DNA of 64,000 nucleotides from Mycolicibacterium gilvum (GTDB lineage Bacteria > Actinomycetota > Actinomycetes > Mycobacteriales > Mycobacteriaceae). The position numbers and the translations under genes are program-made. Where the stretch lies: positions 4,216,001 to 4,280,000 of the forward strand of contig NZ_UGQM01000001.1 of the NCBI RefSeq assembly GCF_900454025.1, read 5' to 3'. Positions 40,965-50,317 of this stretch are shown here, in pieces. Positions within the stretch are counted from its first letter, which is position 1. Each line of letters begins with the position of its first letter. The notes below the pieces were generated by a model. It saw only the letters and a program-made list of their open reading frames with translations, was not told the origin of the DNA and searched no databases.

Positions 40965-42034
40965 CCGCGGCAGAGCTCGCCATCCCACCGGGGTGGGACG
41001 AGATCTCGCCGGGATGGATGACTTCGGCACTCGCACAGCGCTTTCCGGGCGCCGAAGTCGACAGTGTCCAGGTTGCACTGAGAGATGACGGCACCAATCG
41101 CCGGGCGCGTCTGGCACTGACCTACTCGGCCGGAGCCGGTCCGGCGACCGTGTTCGCCAAGGCGGTCGATCCTGAGCACGCGGACCTCGTGGCGCTCACC
41201 AGCGGTCTCTACCACGAGCCGCGACTCTTCTCCTCAGGAGTCGCGCTGCCGCTGGATCACCCGACCGTCTACACCGCGCTCATCGACGAGGATCGCCGCG
41301 ACTTCCTGATGATCATGGAGGACGTGGTGGCGCGGGGCGCCGACCCGCGTGACTCCACCAGGCCGTTGTCGGTGGAGCAGGCCGCCGCGGGAGTGCGCGG
41401 CCTGGCTCGGTTGCACAGCGAGTACTGGGGCGAGCGGCTCTCCGCCCACCCGGACCTGGGGTGGGTGGAGCCGTTCGTCGCGTTCGAGGGTCTCGAGTAC
41501 GCGCCGCTGCACATCGCGCACGAGCGACTCGGCGACTCCGTGCCTGCCGAGGTGCTGGCTCTGGACGGCACCGAGCTGTTCGTCGACGTATGGGCGCGCT
41601 ACATCGGCACGCTCATGTCCTCGACACCGACTCTGCTGCACGGTGATCCGCACATCGGCAACACCTATGTGCTGCCCGACGACACCGTCGGGTTCCTGGA
41701 CTGGCAGATGGTCCGGCGGGGCAGCTTCTCCCTCGACCTGGGGTACTTCCTGCAGGGCGCGCTCACGATCGAGGACCGCAGGGGTGCCGAACGCGATCTG
41801 CTCGCCGAGTACCGTGACGCGTTGCGGTTGCCGTCGCAGGAACGACCGAGCGCCGACGACCTCTGGTTGCGGTACCGGGCATCGGTCGCCCACGGGCTGG
41901 CGATCTGGATGGCGACCCTGTCCGGTGGAGACGCCTGGCAGCGCGCCGATATCTGCCTGGCATTCGCGCAGCGATACGCGGCGGCCTTCGTCGATCTGGA
42001 CACCCGCGAGGCGCTTCGAAGCATCGGCGGCTGA
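40961..42034 (+). CDS. APH-type phosphotransferase
   Basis: 357 residues. Kinase-like catalytic loop LLHGDPHIGN (D229) and metal site GFLDWQM, with the N-terminal lobe strand TVFAKAVD carrying the likely ATP-binding Lys. GTG start overlaps the SDR stop. Bacterial relatives near acyl-CoA dehydrogenases and P450s are thought to phosphorylate hydroxylated acyl intermediates; no dehydrogenase partner is adjacent here. An ecdysteroid- or macrolide-kinase-like role cannot be excluded. Confidence 0.9.
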   Translation: MTAAELAIPPGWDEISPGWMTSALAQRFPGAEVDSVQVALRDDGTNRRARLALTYSAGAGPATVFAKAVDPEHADLVALTSGLYHEPRLFSSGVALPLDHPTVYTALIDEDRRDFLMIMEDVVARGADPRDSTRPLSVEQAAAGVRGLARLHSEYWGERLSAHPDLGWVEPFVAFEGLEYAPLHIAHERLGDSVPAEVLALDGTELFVDVWARYIGTLMSSTPTLLHGDPHIGNTYVLPDDTVGFLDWQMVRRGSFSLDLGYFLQGALTIEDRRGAERDLLAEYRDALRLPSQERPSADDLWLRYRASVAHGLAIWMATLSGGDAWQRADICLAFAQRYAAAFVDLDTREALRSIGG

Positions 42035-42088
42035 CGCATTCGGTGAATCCACCGTGATCTAGACGGTCGGGTGGTTGCATGGTTGTCC

Positions 42089-43539
42089 ATGAGACGGCTC
42101 AACGGCATGGACGCCATGCTGTTGTACAGCGAGACCCCCAACCTGCACACGCACACGCTGAAGGTCGCGGTGATCGACGCAACCGGGTACAGCGCAGAAC
42201 ACGGCGGCGAGTACGGCTTCGACGCGTTCCGGCAGACCATCGCGCGGCGCTTGCATCTGCTCGACCGTTGCGGTATCGCCTGATCGACATTCCCTGGCGG
42301 CTGCATCACCCGATGTGGCTGCAGGACTGCCCTGTGGACCTCGACTACCACTTGCGTCGTGTACGGGTGCCCGCACCCGGTGGACGGCGTGAGCTCGACC
42401 GCGTGATCGGGGAGATCGCCAGCACGCCGCTGGACCGCACCCGGCCGCTGTGGGAGTTCCACTTCGCCGAAGGCATGGCCGACAACCGTTTCGCGTTGAT
42501 CGGCAAGGTGCACCACACCCTGGCCGATGGGGTGGCCTCGGCGAATCTGCTCGCCCGCCTGATGGATCTGGCGGATGCCCCGCAGGACGAGCGCGACGAT
42601 CCGCCGGCGGGATGCGACGATCCGTCCACCCTGGACCTGCTGCGGGAGGCGCAACTCGATCACGTCCGCAACATCGTCGAGTTGCCGAGCCTGGTCGCCG
42701 ATGCGGCCAGGGGCGCGGCGCGCCTGCGCAGGCGCGCGAAGGAGCGCCGAGAGGTGCCCGGCCTCGCGAAGCCGTTCAACGCGCCGCCCACGTTCCTCAA
42801 TCACGTCGTCTCCCCGGTCCGCACCTTCGCCACCGCGACCCTGGCGCTGTCCGAGGTGAAGGAGACCGCCAAACATCTCGGTGTCACCTTCAATGACATC
42901 GTGCTCGCCGTCGCCGCCGGCGGTCTGCGGGAACTGTTGCTGCGCTACGACGGTCGCGCCGACCGCCCGATCATGGCCACCGTGCCGGTGAGCACCGACA
43001 AGTCGACCGACCGGATCACCGGAAACGAGATCGGCGGGATGATGGTGTCCCTCCCCGTGCACGTCGACGACCCGCTGGAGAGGGTCGAATTGACCGCGGT
43101 GGCGACCACCAGAGCCAAGGAGAACAACGATCTACTGGGTCCCACCTTGCAGGGTCGATTCCTCGAATACCTGCCTCCGCCGTTGGCGCCCACCCTTTTC
43201 AGGGCCCAGTCCAAGCGGGCCGACCACAACCGTTTGATGAACGTGGCGATCTCGAATGTGCCGGGCCCCAGGCAGAGGGGCCATGTCGGGGGCGCACCGG
43301 TCAGCGAGATCTATTCCGTGGGTGTGCTTTCGGCGGGCGCCGCGTTCAACATGACGGTCTGGAGTTACGTCGATCAGCTCGACATCGCGGTGCTCTCCGA
43401 TGACCGGACGTTCAACGATCCGCATGAGGCCACCGATGCGATGGTGCATGCGTTCGACGAGCTGCGGCGGGCGTGTGGACTGGCGCGGCCCACCACGGTC
43501 GACACCGCCATGGCGCCTGCGCCGGCGCCGCAGCCCTAG
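42089..43539 (+). pseudogene. WS/DGAT-family wax ester synthase/diacylglycerol acyltransferase, frameshifted
   Basis: The N-terminal 60 codons from the ATG at 42089 (MRRLNGMDAMLLYSETP) are typical WS/DGAT. The frame breaks near 42264-42267: after LHLLD the sequence continues one frame over as LRYRLIDIPWRLHHPMW. One extra C in GACCGTTG would restore LLDPLRYRL. The rest is intact and carries the catalytic HHxxxDG motif (VHHTLADG) and the C-terminal NVPGP block. Restored length would be 483 residues. Either a recent inactivating mutation or a base-calling error; the lack of other damage means it is recent if real. Confidence 0.85.
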
Positions 43540-43540
43540 G

Positions 43541-45148
43541 TCAGGTTGAGCGCAGTTCGTTGCGCAGGATCTTGCCGGTGCTGCCGCGCGGAAGCTCGGC
43601 CAGGATCGTGATATCGCGCGGCACTTTGTAATTCGCGAGGTTTGCGCGGACGTGCTGCTTGAGGTCCTCGGGTGTCAGTCCGCTGCCGTCTGTCAGGACG
43701 ACGAACGCCGCCAGCCGCTGGCCGTACTCGGCGTCCTCGACCCCCAGGACGGTCGCCTCGGCCACCTCGGGATGGGCCGTCAGCGTCTTCTCGACCTCGA
43801 TCGGGTAGACGTTCTCCCCACCCGAGACGATCATCTCGTCGTCGCGGCCGACCACGAAGAGCCGGCCGGCGTCGTCGAGGTAACCGAGGTCACCGGACGC
43901 CATGAACCCGTCGTGAAAATCTTTCGTCGAACCCGAGGTGTACCCGTCGAAAAGTGTTCCGCTGCGGACGAAGATCTGCCCGACCTCGCCGGTCGGCAAC
44001 TCGCGGTGTTCGGCGTCGAGGATCCGCAGCTCGGTCCCGTCGGCGGCCTTACCCGCGGTGTCGGGAGCGGCGCGCAGGTCTTCCGGCGTCGCCGTGGCGA
44101 TCATGCCCGCCTCAGTGGCGTTGTAGTTGTTGTAGATGACGTCGCCGAACTGGTCCATGAACGCGGTGACCACGTCGGGACGCATCCGCGACCCCGACGC
44201 CGTCGCGAACCGAAGTGACCTGCCGCTGTAGCGGTTTCGCACCTCGTCGGGCAGGTCCATGATCCGGTCGAACATCACCGGCACCACCGCCAGCCCCGTC
44301 GCCCGGTACTTGTCGACCAGCCCCAGCGTCGCAGCGGGATCGAACTTTCGGCGCGTCACGATCGGGCATGCGAGCAGCGCGGCGAAGAGCAGCTGCGAGA
44401 AGCCCCAGGCGTGGAACATCGGGGCGGCGATCACGATCGGCTCCTCGGCGCGCCACGGGGTCCGGTCCAGCACGGCCTTGAGGTCACCGGAGCCGCCGCT
44501 GCCCGCGGACCGCTTGGCCCCCTTCGGACTTCCGGTGGTGCCGGAGGTGAGCAGGATGACGTCGCTCTTGCGGGTCGCCGGTTGCGGGCGCTGCCCCAGA
44601 TGCGCGTCGATCAATGCCTCGACGGTCGCGGTCCCCGCCTGCGCCGGGTCGTCGACCCAGGCGACGATGCGCCGGGCGCCGGGGGTGTCTGCCAGTGCGC
44701 GATCGACGGTCTCGGTGAACTCCTGGTCGTAGATGACGATGTCGGCGCCTTCACGCTCGACGACCTCGGCCATGGCCGGGCCGGCGAAGGAGGTGTTGAG
44801 CAGCAGTACGTCGGCCCCGATGCGGTTGGCCGCCACGAGTGCTTCCACAAACCCGCGATGGTTGCGGCACATCACCGCAACCGTCTTCGGCTTCTCCTTC
44901 TGGAGGGCGACGCCGAGGGCGTCGCAGCGGTCGTCGAGCTGCTTCCATGTCAGGGTCCCGAGCTCGTCGATGATTCCGGGCCGGTCGGGACAGCGCTGTG
45001 CGGCGGCGGCGAAACCGACCGTCGCGGTCAGGCCCGCACGTCGCATGGCCAAGCCCATCCGCAGGTACCGGTCGGGGCGCATCGGGGCGATCAGCCGCGC
45101 CCTCCACAGCGTGGCCAGCAGGCCGAACTGATTTGCGGCCGAGCTCAT
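43541..45148 (-). CDS. Acyl-CoA synthetase (AMP-forming, FadD-like)
   Basis: 535 residues, ANL superfamily. P-loop-like motif LLTSGTTGSPKGAKR, NNYNATEAG, the hinge/Asp region ASGDLGYLDDAGRLFVVGRDD and the catalytic Lys in GSTGKILR. It adenylates a carboxylic acid and forms the CoA thioester. Convergent with the WS/DGAT gene (one base between stops) and coupled by an ATGA overlap to the acyltransferase upstream, so lipid activation and transfer are a likely theme. Confidence 0.95.
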   Translation of the reverse strand: MSSAANQFGLLATLWRARLIAPMRPDRYLRMGLAMRRAGLTATVGFAAAAQRCPDRPGIIDELGTLTWKQLDDRCDALGVALQKEKPKTVAVMCRNHRGFVEALVAANRIGADVLLLNTSFAGPAMAEVVEREGADIVIYDQEFTETVDRALADTPGARRIVAWVDDPAQAGTATVEALIDAHLGQRPQPATRKSDVILLTSGTTGSPKGAKRSAGSGGSGDLKAVLDRTPWRAEEPIVIAAPMFHAWGFSQLLFAALLACPIVTRRKFDPAATLGLVDKYRATGLAVVPVMFDRIMDLPDEVRNRYSGRSLRFATASGSRMRPDVVTAFMDQFGDVIYNNYNATEAGMIATATPEDLRAAPDTAGKAADGTELRILDAEHRELPTGEVGQIFVRSGTLFDGYTSGSTKDFHDGFMASGDLGYLDDAGRLFVVGRDDEMIVSGGENVYPIEVEKTLTAHPEVAEATVLGVEDAEYGQRLAAFVVLTDGSGLTPEDLKQHVRANLANYKVPRDITILAELPRGSTGKILRNELRST

Positions 45149-45942
45149 CCCAGCACCGGGAAACGTCGTGTGCGGGCGAGTTCGTCGAGCGCCTTCTGCA
45201 TCGTCGAGCGCACGTACTGGTCGACCTCGTCGATGTCGGGATCCTCACCGAACTGCGCGGTGATGTCGACGGGCTCGAGGACCTGAGTGACGATCTTCGA
45301 CGGCAGCGGCAGATTCGGCGGGAAGATCACCGACAGACCGAACGGGAACCCGATGCTGATCGGCAGGATCTCCATCCGGGCCCGGGTCAGTCCGATCCGG
45401 CGGGCGATCGAATCTCCCCGTGCGAGGAACATCTGGGTCTCCTGCGCACCGATCGAGACCACCGGAACGATCGGAACACCCGTCTCCAGCGCGGTGCGGA
45501 CGTATCCGGTGCGCCCGGCGAAGTCGACCTTGTTGGCCGTCATCGTGGGGCGATAGGAGTCGTAGTCCCCGCCGGGGAAGACCAGCACGACCGCTCCGGA
45601 CCGCAGCGCGTCGGCGGCGTTCTCGCGGCTCGCCTCGATCACGCCGGCGCGACGCAACAGGTCACCGAGCGGGCCCATGAAAACGCCGTAGTGCGCCAGG
45701 GTGTAGAGGGGACGATCGAAGCCGAACCGCTCGTAGAAGGACGGCGCGAAGACCATGACGTCGGGGGTGAGCATGCCGCCGGAATGGTTCGACACGACCA
45801 ACGCTCCGCCGGTGGCGGGCATGGAATCCATGCCGCGCACCTCGGCACGGAAGTACCGTCGGATCACCGGCCCCACCCAGTCGGTGATCTGACGGGTGAA
45901 GCCCGGGTCCCACTTGGTCGTCTCGGCGTGATCGTCGGACAT
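45145..45942 (-). CDS. PlsC/DGAT-like acyltransferase
   Basis: 265 residues from the ATG at 45942 (MSDDHAETTK). Acyltransferase motifs are variant: NHSGGMLTPD in block I and FPGGDYDSYRP in place of FPEGTRS in block III; the second is like DAGAT enzymes. An upstream in-frame ATG at 45981 falls inside a 37-base operator palindrome that also contains the promoter, so the shorter start is preferred, though it lacks a good ribosome binding site. Operon with the acyl-CoA synthetase gene. Confidence 0.88.
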   Translation of the reverse strand: MSDDHAETTKWDPGFTRQITDWVGPVIRRYFRAEVRGMDSMPATGGALVVSNHSGGMLTPDVMVFAPSFYERFGFDRPLYTLAHYGVFMGPLGDLLRRAGVIEASRENAADALRSGAVVLVFPGGDYDSYRPTMTANKVDFAGRTGYVRTALETGVPIVPVVSIGAQETQMFLARGDSIARRIGLTRARMEILPISIGFPFGLSVIFPPNLPLPSKIVTQVLEPVDITAQFGEDPDIDEVDQYVRSTMQKALDELARTRRFPVLG

Positions 45943-45948
45943 GGTGAC

Positions 45949-45985
45949 GGATATGATACTCTCCTGCAAAGAGAATGTCATATCC
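45949..45985. promoter_or_regulatory. 37-base near-perfect palindrome between divergent acyltransferase and epimerase genes
   Basis: Outer arms GGATATGA and TCATATCC are perfect; inner positions continue the symmetry with TCTC...GAGA around a TGCA centre. A TATGAT (45952-45957) faces the epimerase gene and TATGAC faces the acyltransferase gene, both usable as -10 boxes, so one bound dimer or tetramer would shut both promoters. No regulator gene is adjacent; the nearest TetR is at 37901. Confidence 0.75.
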
Positions 45986-46002
45986 GCAGGTTGGAGGCCT
46001 AG

Positions 46003-47073
46003 ATGCCGGCTACGTCCGGGACGGTGCTCGTCACGGGAGGCTTCGGCCTCGTCGGTTCGGCCACCGTCCGCCGCCTGGCCGAGCTCGGCCGCACGGTCGT
46101 CGTGGCCGATCTCGACACCCCCGCCAACCGCGCGGCCGCCGAGCGGTTACCAGCGGGAGTAACCGTTCGGTGGGCAGATCTAACCAATGCCGAGCAGACG
46201 TCGCGGCTCGTCGGCGAGGTGGCCCCCGCGGTGATCATCCACCTCGCCGCGATCATCCCGCCGGCGATCTACAAGAACCGCGCCCTGGCCCGCCGCGTCA
46301 ATGTCGACGCCACCGCCACGCTGGTCAAGATCGCCGAGGCGCAGCCCCATCCCCCACGCTTCGTCCAGGCGTCGAGCAACGCGGTCTACGGCGCCCGCAA
46401 TCCGCACAAGGCAACCGGTCCGGTGACAGCGGACACGCCGATGAAACACTCCGACCTCTACAGCGCGCTCAAGGCCGAGGCCGAGTCGATCGTGCGCGCC
46501 TCGTCGCTCGAATGGATCGTGCTGCGCCTCGGCGGCGTACTGAGCGTGGACCCGAAGGCGATCCCGTTCAATGCCGATGCGTTGTACTTCGAGAGCCTGC
46601 TGCCGACCGACAACCGGGTGCACAGTGTCGACGTCCGTGACGTCGCGTGGGCGTTCGCCGCCGCGACGACCGCCGACGCGGCGCGCGAGATCCTTCTCAT
46701 CGCCGGCGACGAATCCCACATGCTGACCTACGCCGACATCACCCCGGCGTTGGCAGCGACCCGCGGCATCAAGGGCGGCCTGGTTCCCGGGCGCAAGGGC
46801 AACCCCGATGACGACGACGCCTGGTTCGTCACCGACTGGATGGACACCACCCGCGCTCAGGAAGTGCTGCAGTTCCAGCACTATTCGTGGCAGGACATGC
46901 TCGCCGAGGCCTCCCGCAACGCCGGTCCGTCGAAGTATGTGCTTCCACTGCTGTCTCCGCTGATCCGTGCTGCCCTCAAGCGCCGCGGCGCCTACTGGAA
47001 GCAACCGGGCCAGTACGCCGACCCGTGGGGCGCGATCAAGCGCCGGCTCGGCGATCCCGCACCGGACGCGTAG
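46003..47073 (+). CDS. NAD-dependent epimerase/dehydratase (3beta-HSD-like extended SDR)
   Basis: 356 residues. Cofactor motif TGGFGLVGSATVRRL, catalytic QASSNAVYG and YSALK, and a C-terminal extension with hydrophobic LLSPLIRAAL. Extended SDRs of this length include NAD(P)-dependent 3beta-hydroxysteroid dehydrogenases and sugar epimerases. GGAGG lies five bases before the ATG. Divergent from the acyltransferase operon under one palindromic control region. Confidence 0.9.
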   Translation: MPATSGTVLVTGGFGLVGSATVRRLAELGRTVVVADLDTPANRAAAERLPAGVTVRWADLTNAEQTSRLVGEVAPAVIIHLAAIIPPAIYKNRALARRVNVDATATLVKIAEAQPHPPRFVQASSNAVYGARNPHKATGPVTADTPMKHSDLYSALKAEAESIVRASSLEWIVLRLGGVLSVDPKAIPFNADALYFESLLPTDNRVHSVDVRDVAWAFAAATTADAAREILLIAGDESHMLTYADITPALAATRGIKGGLVPGRKGNPDDDDAWFVTDWMDTTRAQEVLQFQHYSWQDMLAEASRNAGPSKYVLPLLSPLIRAALKRRGAYWKQPGQYADPWGAIKRRLGDPAPDA

Positions 47074-47076
47074 CGG

Positions 47077-47883
47077 TCAGGCGGGCCCCAGCGTCGGGGC
47101 CCCGTTGTCCGGGTGGAAGTACCAACCGCCGGCGGCCTCGGTGCCACCGTCGACGTGGATCGTCTGGCCGGTGATGTAAGACGCCATATCCGAGGCGAGG
47201 AAGACTGCCGCCGAGGCCATCTCGTCGACGTGGCCGGCGCGTCTCATCGGTACCATCCGGGCCACCGTGCCGGACAGTTCACCGAACGCGAGCTTCTGCA
47301 GACCCTCGGTCATGGTCAGATCCGGTGCGAGCCCGTTGACCCGGATGCCGTACGGCGCCAGCTCGAACGACGCGGTCTTGGTGTAGTTGACGACGCCGGC
47401 CTTCGCGGCCGCGTAGGCGGCATATCCGGGCGCGGCGCGGCTGCCCTCGATCGACGTGACGTTGATGACGCTGCCCGTCTGTTCCGCGGCGACGAGCCGC
47501 CGCGCGACCCTCTGGGTACAGAGCAGTACGTGCCGCAGGTTGCTGCGGTACAACGCATCCCAGCCGTTCTCCGAGGTGTCCAGCAGCGGTGAGTTGAACG
47601 TCCCACCGGCGTTGTTGACCAGGATCGACACCGTACCCAACTCACGCTCGGTGCGGTCGAGGGCGGTGTCCACGGCGGCGGCGTCGCGGACGTCGACCTC
47701 CAGCCCCAGACCTCCGATCGCGGCGGCCGCCGCCGCGCAGGTGTCGGGATCGCGTTCCCAGATCGCGACCGAGGCCCCGAATGCCGCCAGGCCCTGGGCG
47801 ATTCCGCGCCCGATGCCCGCACCCCCGCCCGTGACGACGGCCACGCGGCCGGTGAGCAGGATGTCGGACGCGGTGATGGCCAT
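47077..47883 (-). CDS. SDR family oxidoreductase
   Basis: 268 residues, classical SDR: TGGGAGIGRGIA, VNNAGG, NVTSIEG and YAAAKAG (Y-x3-K), GQTIHVDGG. The C-terminal tail GGWYFHPDNGAPTLGP is longer than usual and might cap the active site. The stop lies three bases from the convergent epimerase stop. Nine bases upstream ends the fused CoA-transferase gene, so it is probably the last gene of the long minus-strand run. Confidence 0.92.
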   Translation of the reverse strand: MAITASDILLTGRVAVVTGGGAGIGRGIAQGLAAFGASVAIWERDPDTCAAAAAAIGGLGLEVDVRDAAAVDTALDRTERELGTVSILVNNAGGTFNSPLLDTSENGWDALYRSNLRHVLLCTQRVARRLVAAEQTGSVINVTSIEGSRAAPGYAAYAAAKAGVVNYTKTASFELAPYGIRVNGLAPDLTMTEGLQKLAFGELSGTVARMVPMRRAGHVDEMASAAVFLASDMASYITGQTIHVDGGTEAAGGWYFHPDNGAPTLGPA

Positions 47884-47892
47884 GGCGGAAGG

Positions 47893-50310
47893 CTAGCGCG
47901 CCGGAGCGGTGCCGATGACGCCGTCTTCCTCGAGCCGACGGATCTCGTCCTCACTGCATCCGAGCTCGGCAAGGATGTCCCGGTTGTGTTCTCCCAGCAG
48001 CGGCGCCGGTGCGGTGTGCACCCGGTCCGGGCCCCGGCTGCTGCGGAACGGCAGCGTGCTGTGGGGCGTCGGTGGGTTCACCGGATGCTCGACCGACTCG
48101 AAGAAACCGCGCGCCGCCAGCTGTGGGATCTCGGTCTGCCGGTGGGGCTGCAACACCTTGGCCACCGGCACGTCACGGGTCCACAGCGCCTCGACGATCT
48201 CGTCGCGGGTCCGCTCGGCACACCACGCGGCGAGGTGACGATCGATCAGGTCGTGATGTGCGCGCCTCCCCGCGAACGTGCTCAGCTCGTCGTCGGTCGC
48301 CCACTGCGGGTCGCCGAGGGCGTCGCGCAGCCCCGACCACTGGTCGTCGGTGGTCACCGCGACGGCGATCCAGCTGTCGAGGCGTCCGAACTCGTCGATC
48401 TCGTTGGACAGGTACAGGTTCTGTGGCGCCGCGGTGGGGCCGCGGTTGCCGTCGCGTTGCAGCACTGCGCCGTACGCGGAGTATTCGATGACCTGCTCGG
48501 CCGCGACATTGAGCGCCGCATCCACCATCGCCGCCTCGACCATGCAGCCCTCGCCGGTGCGACGCCGGTGCTCGAGCGCGAGCAGGATCGCGTTGAGTGC
48601 GTGTACGCCCGCGTTGGGATCGCCCACCGAATACGGCTCGAACGGATTGCGATCGGGATAGCCGGTGAGCCAGCTGATTCCGGCCGCCGCCTCGATGACG
48701 TAGGCGAACGCCGGATTGTCGCGCCACGGACCGTCCAGTCCGAAGCCCGGCATCCTCACCATCACAATGTCGGGCTTGACCGCCTTGACCGCGTCATAGG
48801 TCAGTCCCATGCTCTCGGTCACCCGCGGGGTGAAGTTCTCGACGAGGACATCGGCGGTGGCGATCAACCGTTTGAGCAGATCTCGCCCGGTGTCGCTGGA
48901 CAGGTTCAGCGTGATACCACGCTTGTTGGTGTTGAGCCCCGAGAAGATCGGCGAGCGCTCCCACCACTGGTCCTCGGTGACGGGGATGCCCGCGATCAGC
49001 CTGGTTCCGTCGGGGTGACGGGTGGATTCGACGTGGATGACGTCGGCGCCGAGCATGGCCAGCAGGTGCGTACAGCTCGGTCCGGCCCAGAACGTCGTCA
49101 TGTCGACGACGCGAAGACCCGCGAACGGCAGGGTGTCGCTTCGCGAGACTGCGCTCACGGTAGCGCCGGCGGCCGCTTCACTACCGTGATGGCGGTTTCG
49201 CGAGCGGTACAGGTCGGTGTGTTCGCCCAGCCGCGGTGCCGGTTCGGGGTGGCGCAGCGTGGCCCCCGATATCCGATACGGAGCGGCGGGCTGGGTGAAG
49301 CCGTCGCGGGGGTTGACGATGAAGGACTCCCGGGCGGCGAAGTGATCGAGGGACTCGACGTTCGCCCCGTTGGCGACCGGTGCATTGGGAATCCGGAACG
49401 CTGTCGCCAGGTCGCGGATCTCGTCGACGGTCTGATCGGCCACCCAGGCGTAGAGCTCCTCGGCCTTCTCGTTGGCCTGCTGCGTGATCGACAACGGGGA
49501 ATCCTCGTCGATCCACTCGACGTGACCGGTCATCGCGCACAGGTCGAACCACTGCTGGGCGGTGCCGCAGCCGATGTCGACCAGCCCGTCCTTGGCCCGG
49601 GCGATGCCGGGAACCGTCAGCCTGCGCGCGTCACGCCACGGCCGGCCGAGCATCTCGTAGTAGCTCACCGGGTAGTAGGTGAGGCCCAGCACCGAGGTCT
49701 CCAGCATCGACAGGTCGATCAGCTCGCCGCCGCCGCGCAGCCGGGACGCCAGGGTCGCGGCACTGGCGTAGGCCCCGGCGAGATACTCGCCGACCTGCCC
49801 GCCGACGTAGACCGGCGCCCGGTCGGGTGCGCCGCGGCCCAGTCCGACGATGCCGCCCGACCACGCCTGCAGCGTGAATTCGGTGGCGGCGCGGTCGGTC
49901 CAGGGGCCGTCGAGGCCGAACGGCGTGATCGCGGTGACGGTCAGATGCGGGTGGCGGTCCCGGATCGCGCCGGGTGTGAAGGCGTCCTGCGCGATTCCGG
50001 GACCTCTCGACCAGATCACCGTGTCGGCGCCGGCCAGCAGCTCGTCGACGAGGTCGTCGTCGGAACCCGGCTCGGCCACCACGCTGCGCTTCGAGCACGC
50101 CAGATAGGAGAACAACGCACCGTCGGTGCCGTCGATGATGTGCGCACCCGAGGCCGACCATGCGCGCAGCGGATCACCCTGCGGCGGCTCCACTTTCACG
50201 ACCTCGGCACCACCGTCGGCGAGCAGCTTGGTGCAGTAGCCGCCCGCGATGCCGCTGGACAGGTCGACGACGACGTAGCCGGCGAGGGGTGGTTCAGGCA
50301 CAGGCGGCAC
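47893..50310 (-). CDS. Tandem fused class III CoA-transferase (two CaiB/BaiF domains)
   Basis: 805 residues made of two complete CaiB/BaiF domains, about 1-370 and 395-805, joined by a charged linker (RSRNRHHGSEAA). In the second domain catalytic D564 is present (SVGDPNAG). In the first, the aligned position is E175 (VGEYLAG), so that domain may be structural or regulatory. Family III enzymes work as interlocked dimers, and a fusion would fix a hetero-dimer-like unit. The gene follows a crotonase-like gene by seven bases. Confidence 0.92.
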   Translation of the reverse strand: MPPVPEPPLAGYVVVDLSSGIAGGYCTKLLADGGAEVVKVEPPQGDPLRAWSASGAHIIDGTDGALFSYLACSKRSVVAEPGSDDDLVDELLAGADTVIWSRGPGIAQDAFTPGAIRDRHPHLTVTAITPFGLDGPWTDRAATEFTLQAWSGGIVGLGRGAPDRAPVYVGGQVGEYLAGAYASAATLASRLRGGGELIDLSMLETSVLGLTYYPVSYYEMLGRPWRDARRLTVPGIARAKDGLVDIGCGTAQQWFDLCAMTGHVEWIDEDSPLSITQQANEKAEELYAWVADQTVDEIRDLATAFRIPNAPVANGANVESLDHFAARESFIVNPRDGFTQPAAPYRISGATLRHPEPAPRLGEHTDLYRSRNRHHGSEAAAGATVSAVSRSDTLPFAGLRVVDMTTFWAGPSCTHLLAMLGADVIHVESTRHPDGTRLIAGIPVTEDQWWERSPIFSGLNTNKRGITLNLSSDTGRDLLKRLIATADVLVENFTPRVTESMGLTYDAVKAVKPDIVMVRMPGFGLDGPWRDNPAFAYVIEAAAGISWLTGYPDRNPFEPYSVGDPNAGVHALNAILLALEHRRRTGEGCMVEAAMVDAALNVAAEQVIEYSAYGAVLQRDGNRGPTAAPQNLYLSNEIDEFGRLDSWIAVAVTTDDQWSGLRDALGDPQWATDDELSTFAGRRAHHDLIDRHLAAWCAERTRDEIVEALWTRDVPVAKVLQPHRQTEIPQLAARGFFESVEHPVNPPTPHSTLPFRSSRGPDRVHTAPAPLLGEHNRDILAELGCSEDEIRRLEEDGVIGTAPAR

Positions 50311-50317
50311 CGGCGCC

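Noticed and set aside
38709..41117. An 802-codon open frame on the minus strand across the P450, SDR and kinase genes
   Set aside because: It spans three well-defined plus-strand genes and their intergenic gaps and lacks any recognisable motif.
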